A stretch of DNA of 17,113 nucleotides from Christensenella sp. UBA1685 (GCA_002320595.1 DCKB01000033.1:17127-34239); one strand, 5' to 3'. Counted from the stretch's first letter, positions 7,819 to 13,947 are shown. Notes: generated by a model from the letters alone, not told the origin. Program-made: numbers and translations.

Positions 7819-8477
7819 ACCGGGAGGAAACCAGAGCTTTCATCGCCAAGCGTGCCGCACGCGAGCTGCATAACGGCGATGTCGTGAACCTCGGCATCGG
7901 AGTGCCCTCGCTCGTTTCCGCTTACCTGCCGGATGATGTCCGCGTGACGCTCCATGCAGAGGACGGCATTGTGGACGAGGGGCCTTGGCCGGATCCTTCC
8001 AATACGGAACCGGGCTATATTATCGACGCCAGCGGCCGGCCCACAAGTGCGCTTCCAGGCGGCTCGTATATCGATTCCTCTCTTTCCTTTGCGCTCATGC
8101 GCGGCGGTCACATCGATTGCACCGTACTCGGTGCGCTGCAGGTGGATGCGGAGGGCAACATCGCAAACTGGATCATCCCCGGCAAGCTCGTGCCCGGAAT
8201 GGGGGGGGCAATGGACCTTGTGATCGGCGCAAAGCGCGTCATCGTCGCCATGGAACACACGGTCAAGGGGGCGCCAAAGATCATGAAGCGCTGCACGCTG
8301 CCGCTGACCGCAGTCGGGTGCGTGAACCTGATCATCACAAACATGTGCGTGCTGGAGGTTACGCCGGAAGGCCTGCTTATGACCGAAATCAACCCGGAGT
8401 ACACCGTGGCAGAGGTGCAGGCCGCAACAGAGGCGGAGCTGATCGTATCGCCGAACTTAAAACCTATGGCATCATAA
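7815..8477 (+). CDS. CoA-transferase subunit B, copy 1 (AtoA/CtfB/ScoB family)
   Basis: The product has 220 residues and is the beta subunit that carries the catalytic glutamate. Visible blocks are GDVVNLGIGVPSLV (21-34), the active-site segment LHAEDG with the predicted catalytic Glu at 49, GGHIDCTVLGALQVD, IPGKLVPGMGGAMDLV and the tail TEAELIVSPNLKPMAS. In most relatives the active-site segment reads SENG; here it is AEDG, so both neighbours of the glutamate differ while the glutamate itself is kept. The ATG overlaps the stop codon of subunit A (ATGA) and has AGGAGAAG upstream, so translation is coupled and should give equal amounts of both chains. A run of eight G (8201-8208) lies within codons for MGGA. 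A terminator follows at 8501. Confidence 0.92.
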   Translation: MNREETRAFIAKRAARELHNGDVVNLGIGVPSLVSAYLPDDVRVTLHAEDGIVDEGPWPDPSNTEPGYIIDASGRPTSALPGGSYIDSSLSFALMRGGHIDCTVLGALQVDAEGNIANWIIPGKLVPGMGGAMDLVIGAKRVIVAMEHTVKGAPKIMKRCTLPLTAVGCVNLIITNMCVLEVTPEGLLMTEINPEYTVAEVQAATEAELIVSPNLKPMAS

Positions 8478-8500
8478 GAGCAAAACACAAAAGACCGGAG

Positions 8501-8548
8501 GGAGAAGCGCTGCAAAGCTTTAGGCAGCCCTTCTCCTTTCTTTTGCTT
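8501..8548 (+). terminator. Intrinsic terminator after CoA-transferase copy 1
   Basis: GGAGAAG-C-GCTGC (8501-8513) pairs with GCAGC-C-CTTCTCC (8524-8536) around a 10-base loop with a single C/C mismatch. The T-rich tract TTTCTTTTGCTTT follows. It lies 24 bases after the subunit B stop codon. Confidence 0.85.
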
Positions 8549-8677
8549 TCCGTTCATAAACGCTTGTGCTACGGCGTGGAACAGCGTGCACGCAAGGCGC
8601 GTGAACGCGTGGAACGGCTTTGTTTACATACAGACAGGAATGTTATTAAAAGAACGATATAATTAAAAAAAACGTTA

Positions 8678-8707
8678 TTGAGTTTTCACGCGAACAGATG
8701 CTATAAT
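8678..8707 (+). promoter_or_regulatory. Promoter of the second CoA-transferase operon
   Basis: TTGAGT (8678-8683), an 18-base spacer and TATAAT (8702-8707) lie 72 bases before the ATG at 8780. Several spacer positions are shared with the promoter at 7060-7089, consistent with duplication of promoter and genes together. Confidence 0.8.
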
Positions 8708-8779
8708 GAAATCCAATCTGCTGGGAGCGAATTTTTGACCCGCAACATACAAAGAAAAGAATATGGAGAAGGACAGTTT

Positions 8780-9469
8780 ATGAAAAGAGTCATTACCGTG
8801 CAGGACGCGGTTGCAATGATCCCGGAAGGCGCAACGATCATGATTGGCGGTTTCATGGGGTGTGGAAATACACATGGGATTCTGGACGCACTTGCGCGTA
8901 GCGGGAAACGCGGTTTCACGGTGATCTGCAACGATGGAGCCATGCTGCAGGGCCCGGATGGAAGCGAATGCTATGGCGTTGCAAAGCTGATTCGCAACCG
9001 CCAGATAAAGCGGTTGATCGCAACGCATGTTGGGCTCAATCCCGAGGTTGCGCAGCAGATGAACGAAGGGACGCTGCAGGTCGATCTTCTGCCCCAGGGT
9101 TCCTTTGTGGAGATGATCCGCGCGGGCGGCGCAGGCTTGGGCGGCGTGCTGACGCCGACCGGATTCAGCACGATTGTGGAGGATTCGGAATTCGTTCATT
9201 CCGTCGTGGATGTGGATGGAAAATCCTACCTGCTGATGCGCCCGCTGCATGCCGATGTTGCGCTGATTTCCGGCTATGAGGTGGATCACTACGGCAACAT
9301 TTGGTATAAGGGAACTACGCGCAACTTTAACCAGGTTATGGCGATGGCGGCAGATCTGGTGATTGTGGAAGCGGACAACCTTGTGGAGGCAGGCACGATT
9401 AAACCGGAAAACGTGATGACGCCCGGCATCGTTGTGGACTTTATCGTGGATGGAGGAGAAGCGCTGTGA
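8780..9469 (+). CDS. CoA-transferase subunit A, copy 2 (AtoD/CtfA/ScoA family)
   Basis: The product has 229 residues and is a paralogue of the protein at 7126, collinear along its whole length except for the last few residues. It has the glycine loop GGFMGCGN (with Thr where the family usually has Pro), ICNDGAMLQGPDGSECYGVAKLI, THVGLNPEVAQQM, QGSFVEMIRAGGAGLGG and NIWYKGTTRNFNQVMAMAADLVIVEAD. The ATG at 8780 has a GGAGAAGGA ribosome binding site, stronger than that of copy 1; further upstream in-frame ATGs are not supported by the alignment. The differing region around 140-170 (EDSEFVHSVVDVDGKSY) is near where family members vary and could reflect a different acid substrate. It overlaps the next gene by GTGA. 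Confidence 0.92.
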   Translation: MKRVITVQDAVAMIPEGATIMIGGFMGCGNTHGILDALARSGKRGFTVICNDGAMLQGPDGSECYGVAKLIRNRQIKRLIATHVGLNPEVAQQMNEGTLQVDLLPQGSFVEMIRAGGAGLGGVLTPTGFSTIVEDSEFVHSVVDVDGKSYLLMRPLHADVALISGYEVDHYGNIWYKGTTRNFNQVMAMAADLVIVEADNLVEAGTIKPENVMTPGIVVDFIVDGGEAL

Positions 9470-10122
9470 ACCGTGAAGAGATCAAACCATTTATCGCAAA
9501 GCGTGTGGCAAAGGAACTGCACGATGGCGACGTCGTAAACCTCGGCATCGGCCTGCCCACGATGGTGCCGGCTTTCCTGCCGGAAAACGTGCATGTCACG
9601 CTGCATGCGGAAAACGGCATCATCCATGCCGGCGGACATCCCGGTGAGGAAGCCGAACCTGCCTATGTCGTGGATGCGGGCGGAAAGCCTGCTTCTGTTC
9701 AGACGGGCGGCGCATTTATTGATTCTTCAGTTTCCTTTTCGCTCATCCGCGGCGGGCATATTGACTGCACGGTGCTCGGCGCGCTGGAGGTGGATGAAAA
9801 GGGAAACCTTTCAAACTGGATTATCCCGGGCAAGATCGTACCGGGAATGGGTGGGGCAATGGACCTTGTCATTGGTGCAAAGAAGGTCATCGTTGCCATG
9901 GAGCATACTGCCAAAGGGCGCCCGAAAATTTTGAAGCAATGTACGCTTCCATACACTGCGGTAAACTGTGTTGACTTGATTGTCACGGAGATGTGTGTGA
10001 TCCGGGTTACCGATGGCGGGTTTGTGCTGGAGGAGATTAATCCGGAATTCACCGTGGCCGATGTAGAGGCAGCAACCGAAGCGGAGCTGACCGTATCGCC
10101 CAACCTGAAGCCGATGGCATAA
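9466..10122 (+). CDS. CoA-transferase subunit B, copy 2 (AtoA/CtfB/ScoB family)
   Basis: The product has 218 residues and is the beta subunit of the second CoA-transferase. Translation starts at GTG 9466, which overlaps the stop of subunit A; GGAGGAG lies 7 bases upstream. The predicted catalytic Glu is residue 49 in LHAENG, one step closer to the usual SENG than copy 1 (AEDG). The shared blocks NLGIGLPTMVPAFLPE, RGGHIDCTVLGALEVD, IPGKIVPGMGGAMDLV and TEAELTVSPNLKPMA fix the family. Divergence between the copies is concentrated at 52-80, just after the active-site Glu, so substrate preference may differ. A parS-containing terminator follows 21 bases after the stop. No thiolase, dehydrogenase or decarboxylase gene is adjacent to hint at the pathway. 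Confidence 0.92.
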   Translation: MNREEIKPFIAKRVAKELHDGDVVNLGIGLPTMVPAFLPENVHVTLHAENGIIHAGGHPGEEAEPAYVVDAGGKPASVQTGGAFIDSSVSFSLIRGGHIDCTVLGALEVDEKGNLSNWIIPGKIVPGMGGAMDLVIGAKKVIVAMEHTAKGRPKILKQCTLPYTAVNCVDLIVTEMCVIRVTDGGFVLEEINPEFTVADVEAATEAELTVSPNLKPMA

Positions 10123-10143
10123 AAACGCAAAAGCGTCCGAATA

Positions 10144-10178
10144 AAGCGAGTGTTTCACGTGGAACATTCGCTTTTTTG
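10144..10178 (+). terminator. Intrinsic terminator built around a parS site
   Basis: AAGCGA (10144-10149) and TCGCTT (10168-10173) flank parS site 3. In RNA the arms, a G-U pair and the parS half-sites zip into one stem of about 15 pairs with a 4-base loop. It is followed directly by a run of six T (10172-10177). It ends the second CoA-transferase operon. Confidence 0.82.
10151..10166. other. parS site 3 (inside a terminator stem)
   Basis: TGTTTCACGTGGAACA is the reverse complement of the Bacillus subtilis parS consensus TGTTCCACGTGAAACA, with no mismatch. It forms the upper stem of the terminator at 10144-10178. Confidence 0.93.
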
Positions 10179-10233
10179 TTGAACGTCTGATATACTGGAA
10201 ATACAGACCGTTGAATGGAATTGAATAAGTGGC

Positions 10234-10247
10234 CTGTGGTACCACAG
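10234..10247. promoter_or_regulatory. 14-base palindrome, possible operator
   Basis: CTGTGGTACCACAG is a perfect palindrome 140 bases upstream of the phosphorylase-like gene. A weak TATACT (10191-10196) lies upstream without a clear -35 box. The rest of 10179-10387 holds no gene or riboswitch that I can recognise. Confidence 0.35.
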
Positions 10248-10387
10248 AGGGGGTAAGCGCAGAGGCAAAGCATCTAGCAGGCGACGTTAATAGACAAATC
10301 ACAGGGCGCGAAATGACCTGCTTTTATAGAAAACTGATACGCGTGCCATATAGATAATGCACAATCAATAGGAGCAAGGAGCATGGA

Positions 10388-11152
10388 ATGATTATAAAAA
10401 ACGAGTTTCCTATTTTGGAGCGCAGCACTGAATCGCATGCTGTCATCAATCCACAAGCATCGGGGGAAACGTTTCCTCGCCTATGTGTAATTGCGTTTTT
10501 TGAAGAAGCCATTGCTGCTGTGATCCAGAAACATGAATCAAGAAAAATAGGCACATATCCTTCGGAAATGAAAGAGTTCAATGTTTATCAACTGAAATAC
10601 TATGGCACAGAACTATGCGTTATTCAGGCAGTTGTGGCTTCTGGTTCGATTGCAATGATGGTAGACTGGTTATACGGTAAAGGGGTCGAGATTATTCTTT
10701 GCTGCGGGGGATGTGGTGTATTAGATGACATTCCGGCTGGAGATGTAATTTTACCGGTTCGTGCACTGAGAGATGAAGGGGCATCCAATAAGTACTTAGC
10801 AGCATCTCGCTTTATTGAACTGCAAGCTGGGCCAATAAAGGCGATTAAAAAAGTTTTGGAACAATACAAAATTCGATACATCGAATATACCACATGGTCG
10901 ACAGACGGATTCTATCGAGAAACAAGAGAAATGATCGAATACCGAAAGGCCGAGGGATGCAAGGTGGTTGAGATGGAATGTGCTACTATGGCTGCTGTTG
11001 CACAGTATAGAAACAAAGGTTTCGGTCAGGTTCTTTATAGCGGGGACATGCTTTCGGGTAGTGAGCCCTACGACGACAGAGGATGGTATTGTAATTTTTC
11101 GGCACGAGAAAAATTGTTGTGGATTGCAATGGAAGCATTGCGCTTATTGTGA
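10388..11152 (+). CDS. Nucleoside phosphorylase (PNP/UDP family)
   Basis: The product has 254 residues and would split purine or pyrimidine nucleosides with phosphate into base and ribose-1-phosphate in the cytoplasm. Family marks are VVASGSIAMMV (phosphate-loop region, about 82-92), CCGGCGVL (105-112, in place of the common GTxGxL), PVRALRDEGASNKYL (RDEG 128-131), STDGFYRE (171-178) and VEMECATMAAVA (194-205), the last providing the ribose-binding MEME-like motif. The ATG at 10388 has AAGGAG 6 bases upstream; an ATG five bases earlier runs into a stop. Uridine phosphorylase-like is my best guess. Base composition is clearly richer in A and T, with codons such as ATA and AGA that the neighbours avoid, which suggests transfer. 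It is a single-gene unit, closed by tandem terminators. Confidence 0.85.
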   Translation: MIIKNEFPILERSTESHAVINPQASGETFPRLCVIAFFEEAIAAVIQKHESRKIGTYPSEMKEFNVYQLKYYGTELCVIQAVVASGSIAMMVDWLYGKGVEIILCCGGCGVLDDIPAGDVILPVRALRDEGASNKYLAASRFIELQAGPIKAIKKVLEQYKIRYIEYTTWSTDGFYRETREMIEYRKAEGCKVVEMECATMAAVAQYRNKGFGQVLYSGDMLSGSEPYDDRGWYCNFSAREKLLWIAMEALRLL

Positions 11153-11283
11153 GCATATGGAAGAGCCATAAGAACGTTTTGTATAAAACAACCGTTATAG
11201 TGTTGAAAAATCTCAAGAAGCAATGGGATTTTCCTGCTATGCTGCTCACCGTTCTGCAAATACGAATGGCAATAAAGTTCTTC

Positions 11284-11307
11284 AAAAAAGCAGGCATGCG
11301 CTTTTTC
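11284..11307 (+). terminator. Terminator after the phosphorylase gene
   Basis: AAAAAGC (11285-11291) pairs with GCTTTTT (11300-11306) around an 8-base loop. The stem is A/U-rich and symmetric, so it could work in both directions. It is the first of two tandem hairpins. Confidence 0.55.
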
Positions 11308-11318
11308 GACAATTTGGA

Positions 11319-11351
11319 GTATGTTTCACGTGAAACATACCTTCTTTTTTT
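11319..11351 (+). terminator. Second terminator, stem formed by parS site 4
   Basis: A perfect 22-base palindrome (11319-11340) extends parS by three bases on each side. It is followed by CTTC and seven T (11345-11351). In RNA it would form a stem of about 9 pairs with a 4-base loop. It separates the phosphorylase unit from the parA promoter. Confidence 0.65.
11322..11337. other. parS site 4 (just upstream of parA)
   Basis: TGTTTCACGTGAAACA is identical to parS site 1 and lies 148 bases upstream of the parA start, directly before its promoter. ParB bound here could also repress its own operon. Confidence 0.94.
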
Positions 11352-11361
11352 CGTCCTTTCG

Positions 11362-11390
11362 TTGTGTTCGCCGCATGCATATATTATAAT
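11362..11390 (+). promoter_or_regulatory. Promoter of parA-parB
   Basis: TTGTGT (11362-11367), a 17-base spacer and a perfect TATAAT (11385-11390) place the transcript start near 11397, giving a leader of about 88 bases. parS site 4 ends 25 bases upstream of the -35 box. Confidence 0.75.
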
Positions 11391-11408
11391 GAGAATGTGA
11401 GACAAGCC

Positions 11409-11456
11409 GCGCGCCACGCGAATTTTTTGGAATTATGCTGTTTGGGCGCGCTTTTT
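11409..11456 (+). promoter_or_regulatory. Possible attenuator in the parA leader
   Basis: GCGCGCC (11409-11415) can pair with GGCGCGC (11445-11451), followed directly by five T (11452-11456), the form of an intrinsic terminator. The left arm can instead fold locally (CGCG 11408-11411 with CGCG 11417-11420), also followed by a T-run (11423-11428). The two folds exclude each other. Confidence 0.45.
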
Positions 11457-11484
11457 GAGATTTGAAACGTCAAAGGAGCAAGCA

Positions 11485-12264
11485 ATGGGCAAAATCATCG
11501 CGATTGCAAACCAGAAGGGCGGCGTCGGCAAAACGACGACGACCGTCAATCTTTCCGCCTGCGTGGCAGAGCGGGGAAAACGTGTGCTGTGTATCGACAT
11601 TGACCCGCAGGGCAATTGTACAAGCGGCGCGGGCGTGGATAAGGAAGCGCCGGAATATAGCGTTTATGATGTGCTGATCAACGGCGTGCCCGCAGGCGAG
11701 GCGGCCGTACCTGCGGCAGTGGAAAACCTGTTTGTGATCCCGGCGCGTAAGGAACTTTCGGGCGCTGAAGTGGAGCTTGTGAATACGATGGCGCGTGAAA
11801 CGGTGCTCAAACGTGCGCTTGCGGGCGTGCGTCGGGAGTACGATTACATTTTCATCGATTGCCCGCCGTCGCTCGGGCTTTTGACGGTGAACGCGCTCAC
11901 GGCGGCGGACACGCTGCTTGCGCCCATCCAGTGCGAGTATTATGCGCTTGAAGGGCTTTCGGATCTCATGAACACTGTGAAGCTCGTCCGCGCACATCTG
12001 AATCCGCGGCTTGACGTGGAAGGCGTGGTGCTCACGATGTTTGATGCGCGCACGAACCTTTCCGAACAGGTGGTGCATGAGGTCAAAAAATTCTTTAAGA
12101 ACAAGGTATATAATACCATCATCCCGCGCTCGGTGCGCCTGGGGGAAGCGCCGAGCTTCGGCCTGCCGATCAACAAATACGACCCGAAAAGCGTGGGGGC
12201 GAAAGCATATGCTGCGCTTGCAGACGAGCTGATCGCAAAGGACGAAGGGAAGGGGAAGGAATAA
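11485..12264 (+). CDS. parA: Chromosome-partitioning ATPase ParA (Soj)
   Basis: ParA is an ATP-dependent DNA-binding switch that, with ParB-parS, helps to separate replication origins and can influence DnaA. The product has 259 residues, typical of the small chromosomal type without an N-terminal HTH. The deviant Walker A motif is KGGVGKTTT (11-19), with the signature Lys11. The downstream motif IDCPPSLGLLTVNAL and the later blocks PIQCEYYALEGL and TIIPRSVRLGEAPSFGLPI are the standard Soj pattern. The ATG at 11485 is chosen because AAAGGAG lies 8 bases upstream and the protein then starts MGKIIAIANQKGG, as is usual. parB follows after 3 bases. The two are a classic operon; rsmG or mnmG, frequent neighbours near the origin, are not in the window. 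Confidence 0.96.
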   Translation: MGKIIAIANQKGGVGKTTTTVNLSACVAERGKRVLCIDIDPQGNCTSGAGVDKEAPEYSVYDVLINGVPAGEAAVPAAVENLFVIPARKELSGAEVELVNTMARETVLKRALAGVRREYDYIFIDCPPSLGLLTVNALTAADTLLAPIQCEYYALEGLSDLMNTVKLVRAHLNPRLDVEGVVLTMFDARTNLSEQVVHEVKKFFKNKVYNTIIPRSVRLGEAPSFGLPINKYDPKSVGAKAYAALADELIAKDEGKGKE

Positions 12265-12267
12265 ACA

Positions 12268-13143
12268 ATGGCGATGAAAAAAGGTCTTGGGCGCGGGCTG
12301 GATGCGCTCCTTGGAGATTATACGGCAGCGCCGCCGGAAGGCGTGCGGCAGACGGATGTTTATCTGATTGATACCAACGCGGATCAGCCGCGCAAAACGT
12401 TTGATGAGGAAAAGCTCAAAGAACTTGCGGACAGCATCGCGCGGCACGGCATGGTGCAGCCGATCATCGTGCGGCAAAACGGCGAACGTTTTGTGATCGT
12501 CGCGGGGGAACGCCGCTTCCGCGCGGCGCGCCTTGCAGGGCTTACGCAGGTTCCGGTGATCGTCAAAGCGCTCGACGATGCAGAGGTGATGGAAGTTGCG
12601 CTCATTGAAAACCTGCAGCGCGAAAACCTGAACCCCATCGAGGAAGCGGCAGCCATTCGTTTCCTGATGGAACAACACGACCTTACGCAGGAAGAAGTGG
12701 CAAAGCGCCTCGCGAAAAGCCGCCCGGCCATTACAAATTCGCTGCGCCTTTTGAATTTGGACGACGGCGTGCAGGACTATGTGCGTGAGGGCAAGCTTTC
12801 CGCAGGCGCGGCGCGGGCGCTCGTTGCCGTGAAGGACGCGCGCAAACAGCGCACGCTCGCGCAGGAGGCTTCCCTGCGCGGCCTTTCGGTGCGCGAGGTG
12901 GAGCGCCGCGCACATGCAGCCAACAACGAGGAAGAAATCCGGCGCATGAAGGCCGAGCAAAAGGCGGAGGCCGCCCGTGGGTGCAGATCAAACGATCTTT
13001 ATGCCGCGCAGGAGCAGCTGCGGGAACGCCTTGGCACGCGGGTTGCCATCAATGGCACGGAAGAACAGGGGAAGCTTGTGATCGAATATTATTCCAGGGA
13101 TATGCTTGAAGGGCTGTATGAGCTGCTGATGCGCCAGGGCTGA
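12268..13143 (+). CDS. parB: Chromosome-partitioning protein ParB (Spo0J), parS-binding CTPase
   Basis: ParB loads onto parS, binds CTP and slides along DNA as a clamp, building the complex acted on by ParA and used to recruit SMC. The product has 291 residues. The N terminus KKGLGRGLDALLG is the ParA-contact segment. The CTP-binding domain (about 28-125) has the C-motif GERRFRA (80-86) and the block ENLQRENLNPIEEA (114-127). A helix-turn-helix for parS reading lies at about 137-165 (LTQEEVAKRLAKSRPAITNSLRLL). The dimerisation domain is at the C terminus (about 240-291), after a charged linker. The ATG at 12268 has GGAAGGA about 8 bases upstream. The four nearby parS sites are its expected targets. 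Confidence 0.96.
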   Translation: MAMKKGLGRGLDALLGDYTAAPPEGVRQTDVYLIDTNADQPRKTFDEEKLKELADSIARHGMVQPIIVRQNGERFVIVAGERRFRAARLAGLTQVPVIVKALDDAEVMEVALIENLQRENLNPIEEAAAIRFLMEQHDLTQEEVAKRLAKSRPAITNSLRLLNLDDGVQDYVREGKLSAGAARALVAVKDARKQRTLAQEASLRGLSVREVERRAHAANNEEEIRRMKAEQKAEAARGCRSNDLYAAQEQLRERLGTRVAINGTEEQGKLVIEYYSRDMLEGLYELLMRQG

Positions 13144-13265
13144 TTTTGGAAATTTAAAAAACCTGTTGGAAATATTTACAAATTCGCAACCAATCCGCCT
13201 CCGGAATCGTCTATACTGAAGATGGGACATGCACATCACAGAGACGGACGGAGGTATTCCTTTTT

Positions 13266-13559
13266 ATGAAAAAATGGGGGGTCATTTTCATAACGGCATT
13301 CCTGCTCGCCGCATTGCTTGGCGCTTGCAAGGGCAGCGGGCAAACGCTTTCCTGCACGGTGACTGAGGTATATGAAAACGCCGTAATGGTTACCTGTGCG
13401 GAGGAAAGCGAGGGCTTTGCGCAAGGGGAAAAAGTTTATGTTTCCTGCGAAACCATGCCCGCGCTCGCGCCCGGGGATGCGATTCGCGTCACATTCAGCG
13501 GGCAGGTGATGATTTCCGAACCGGCGCAGATCGTTGCGGATAAAATCGAGCTGCAATAA
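13266..13559 (+). CDS. Small lipoprotein of unknown function
   Basis: The product has 97 residues. The N terminus MKKWGVIFITAFLLAALLGAC is a lipoprotein signal with lipobox LGAC and the lipid-bearing Cys at 21, so the mature part (about 77 residues) sits on the outer face of the membrane. The mature part looks like a single small beta domain (TLSCTVTEVYENAVMVTC, GEKVYVSC, GDAIRVTFSGQVM, ISEPAQIVADKI). The pattern recalls DUF3221/YobA-type proteins, but I hold that loosely. A GGAGG site lies 11 bases before the ATG at 13266. The upstream gap from parB (122 bases) has a TATACT at 13212-13217 but no good -35 box, so it may be read through from parB. It meets the ModE-like gene tail to tail with one base between. 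Confidence 0.75.
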   Translation: MKKWGVIFITAFLLAALLGACKGSGQTLSCTVTEVYENAVMVTCAEESEGFAQGEKVYVSCETMPALAPGDAIRVTFSGQVMISEPAQIVADKIELQ

Positions 13560-13560
13560 A

Positions 13561-13917
13561 TCAAACGCTGTCCTCCGGGAAATGCTTCCGAAAGAGCGAC
13601 AGGCTTGCGGCGCGGAGCGCGTCCGTATAAGCGTCGTAGCGGGCGAGCAGGGCGCTGGCCTCCGGCGTAAGGCGCGCGCCGCCGCCATGCTTGCCGCCGG
13701 TGGAGGAATCAAGCAGGGCGAAGCCGAGCGCGGCTTCGCTTTCTTTTGTAATGCGCCAGGCCTTGGAATAGGCCATGTCCATTTCGGCAGCAGCTTTGCG
13801 CAGGGAATGCAGCGCGGACACATGGCGCAGCAGCGTTGCAATGCCCGGGCCAAATGCCTTCGTGTCGCCCGCGAAAACGCGGATGGCAAGGACGGGGCGG
13901 AGCTTCAGGTTTTCCAT
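13561..13917 (-). CDS. ModE-like winged-helix regulator, DNA-binding domain only
   Basis: The product has 118 residues and corresponds to the N-terminal DNA-binding domain of the molybdate regulator ModE. The pattern is LRPVLAIRVFAGDTKAFGPGIATLLRHV, then SLRKAAAEMDMAYSKAWRITKESEAALGFALL (HTH, about 38-69), then GGKHGGGARLTPEA (74-87), the wing that is highly typical of the family. The C-terminal molbindin (Mop) domains that sense molybdate are absent, as in many short LysR/ModE-type regulators of anaerobes, so the ligand is unknown. The ATG at 13917 has AAAGGA about 9 bases upstream; an in-frame ATG further upstream would add a segment with no family similarity. No molybdate transporter is adjacent. 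A perfect palindrome just upstream of its promoter may be its operator. Confidence 0.85.
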   Translation of the reverse strand: MENLKLRPVLAIRVFAGDTKAFGPGIATLLRHVSALHSLRKAAAEMDMAYSKAWRITKESEAALGFALLDSSTGGKHGGGARLTPEASALLARYDAYTDALRAASLSLFRKHFPEDSV

Positions 13918-13947
13918 AACGGCAATCCTTTCGAGGTTCTTTCCTGC

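Larger units (their letters stand above)
8478..8779. other. Intergenic region between the two CoA-transferase operons
   Basis: These 302 bases hold a strong terminator (8501-8548) and, at the far end, the promoter of copy 2 (8678-8707). Between them, 8551-8640 is GC-rich with two short direct copies of GCGTGGAAC and no convincing gene. A/T-rich sequence at 8641-8677 resembles the UP-like tract before the first operon. A second TATAAT at 8658-8663 has no matching -35 box. Confidence 0.6.
11153..11484. other. Intergenic region upstream of parA
   Basis: These 332 bases contain, in order, about 130 A/T-rich bases with nothing recognisable, a terminator hairpin (11284-11307), a parS-based terminator (11319-11351), the parA promoter (11362-11390) and a structured parA leader (11409-11456). 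The left part shares the low GC of the phosphorylase gene; GC rises again within the parA leader. Confidence 0.6.

Noticed and set aside
8571..8620. Two copies of GCGTGGAAC, similar to half a parS site
   Set aside because: Neither has the second half-site, and the match is short enough to be chance.
8681..8696. parS-like GTTTTCACGCGAACAG within the second CoA-transferase promoter
   Set aside because: The central CACGTG is changed to CACGCG and the symmetry is lost, so ParB binding is unlikely.
10225..10260. T-box-like GTGGTACCAC segment upstream of the phosphorylase gene
   Set aside because: It lacks the rest of the T-box antiterminator core, a specifier stem and a following terminator with a T-run; a plain palindrome explains it better.
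11470..12960. Minus-strand open frame of 496 codons opposite parA and parB
   Set aside because: The sense strand encodes two well-defined partition proteins; the antisense product is Arg/His-rich without a known fold.
13146..13177. Direct repeat TTGGAAATTT / TTGGAAATATTT after parB
   Set aside because: It has only two copies in A/T-rich sequence, with no promoter at a fitting distance; too weak to call an operator.
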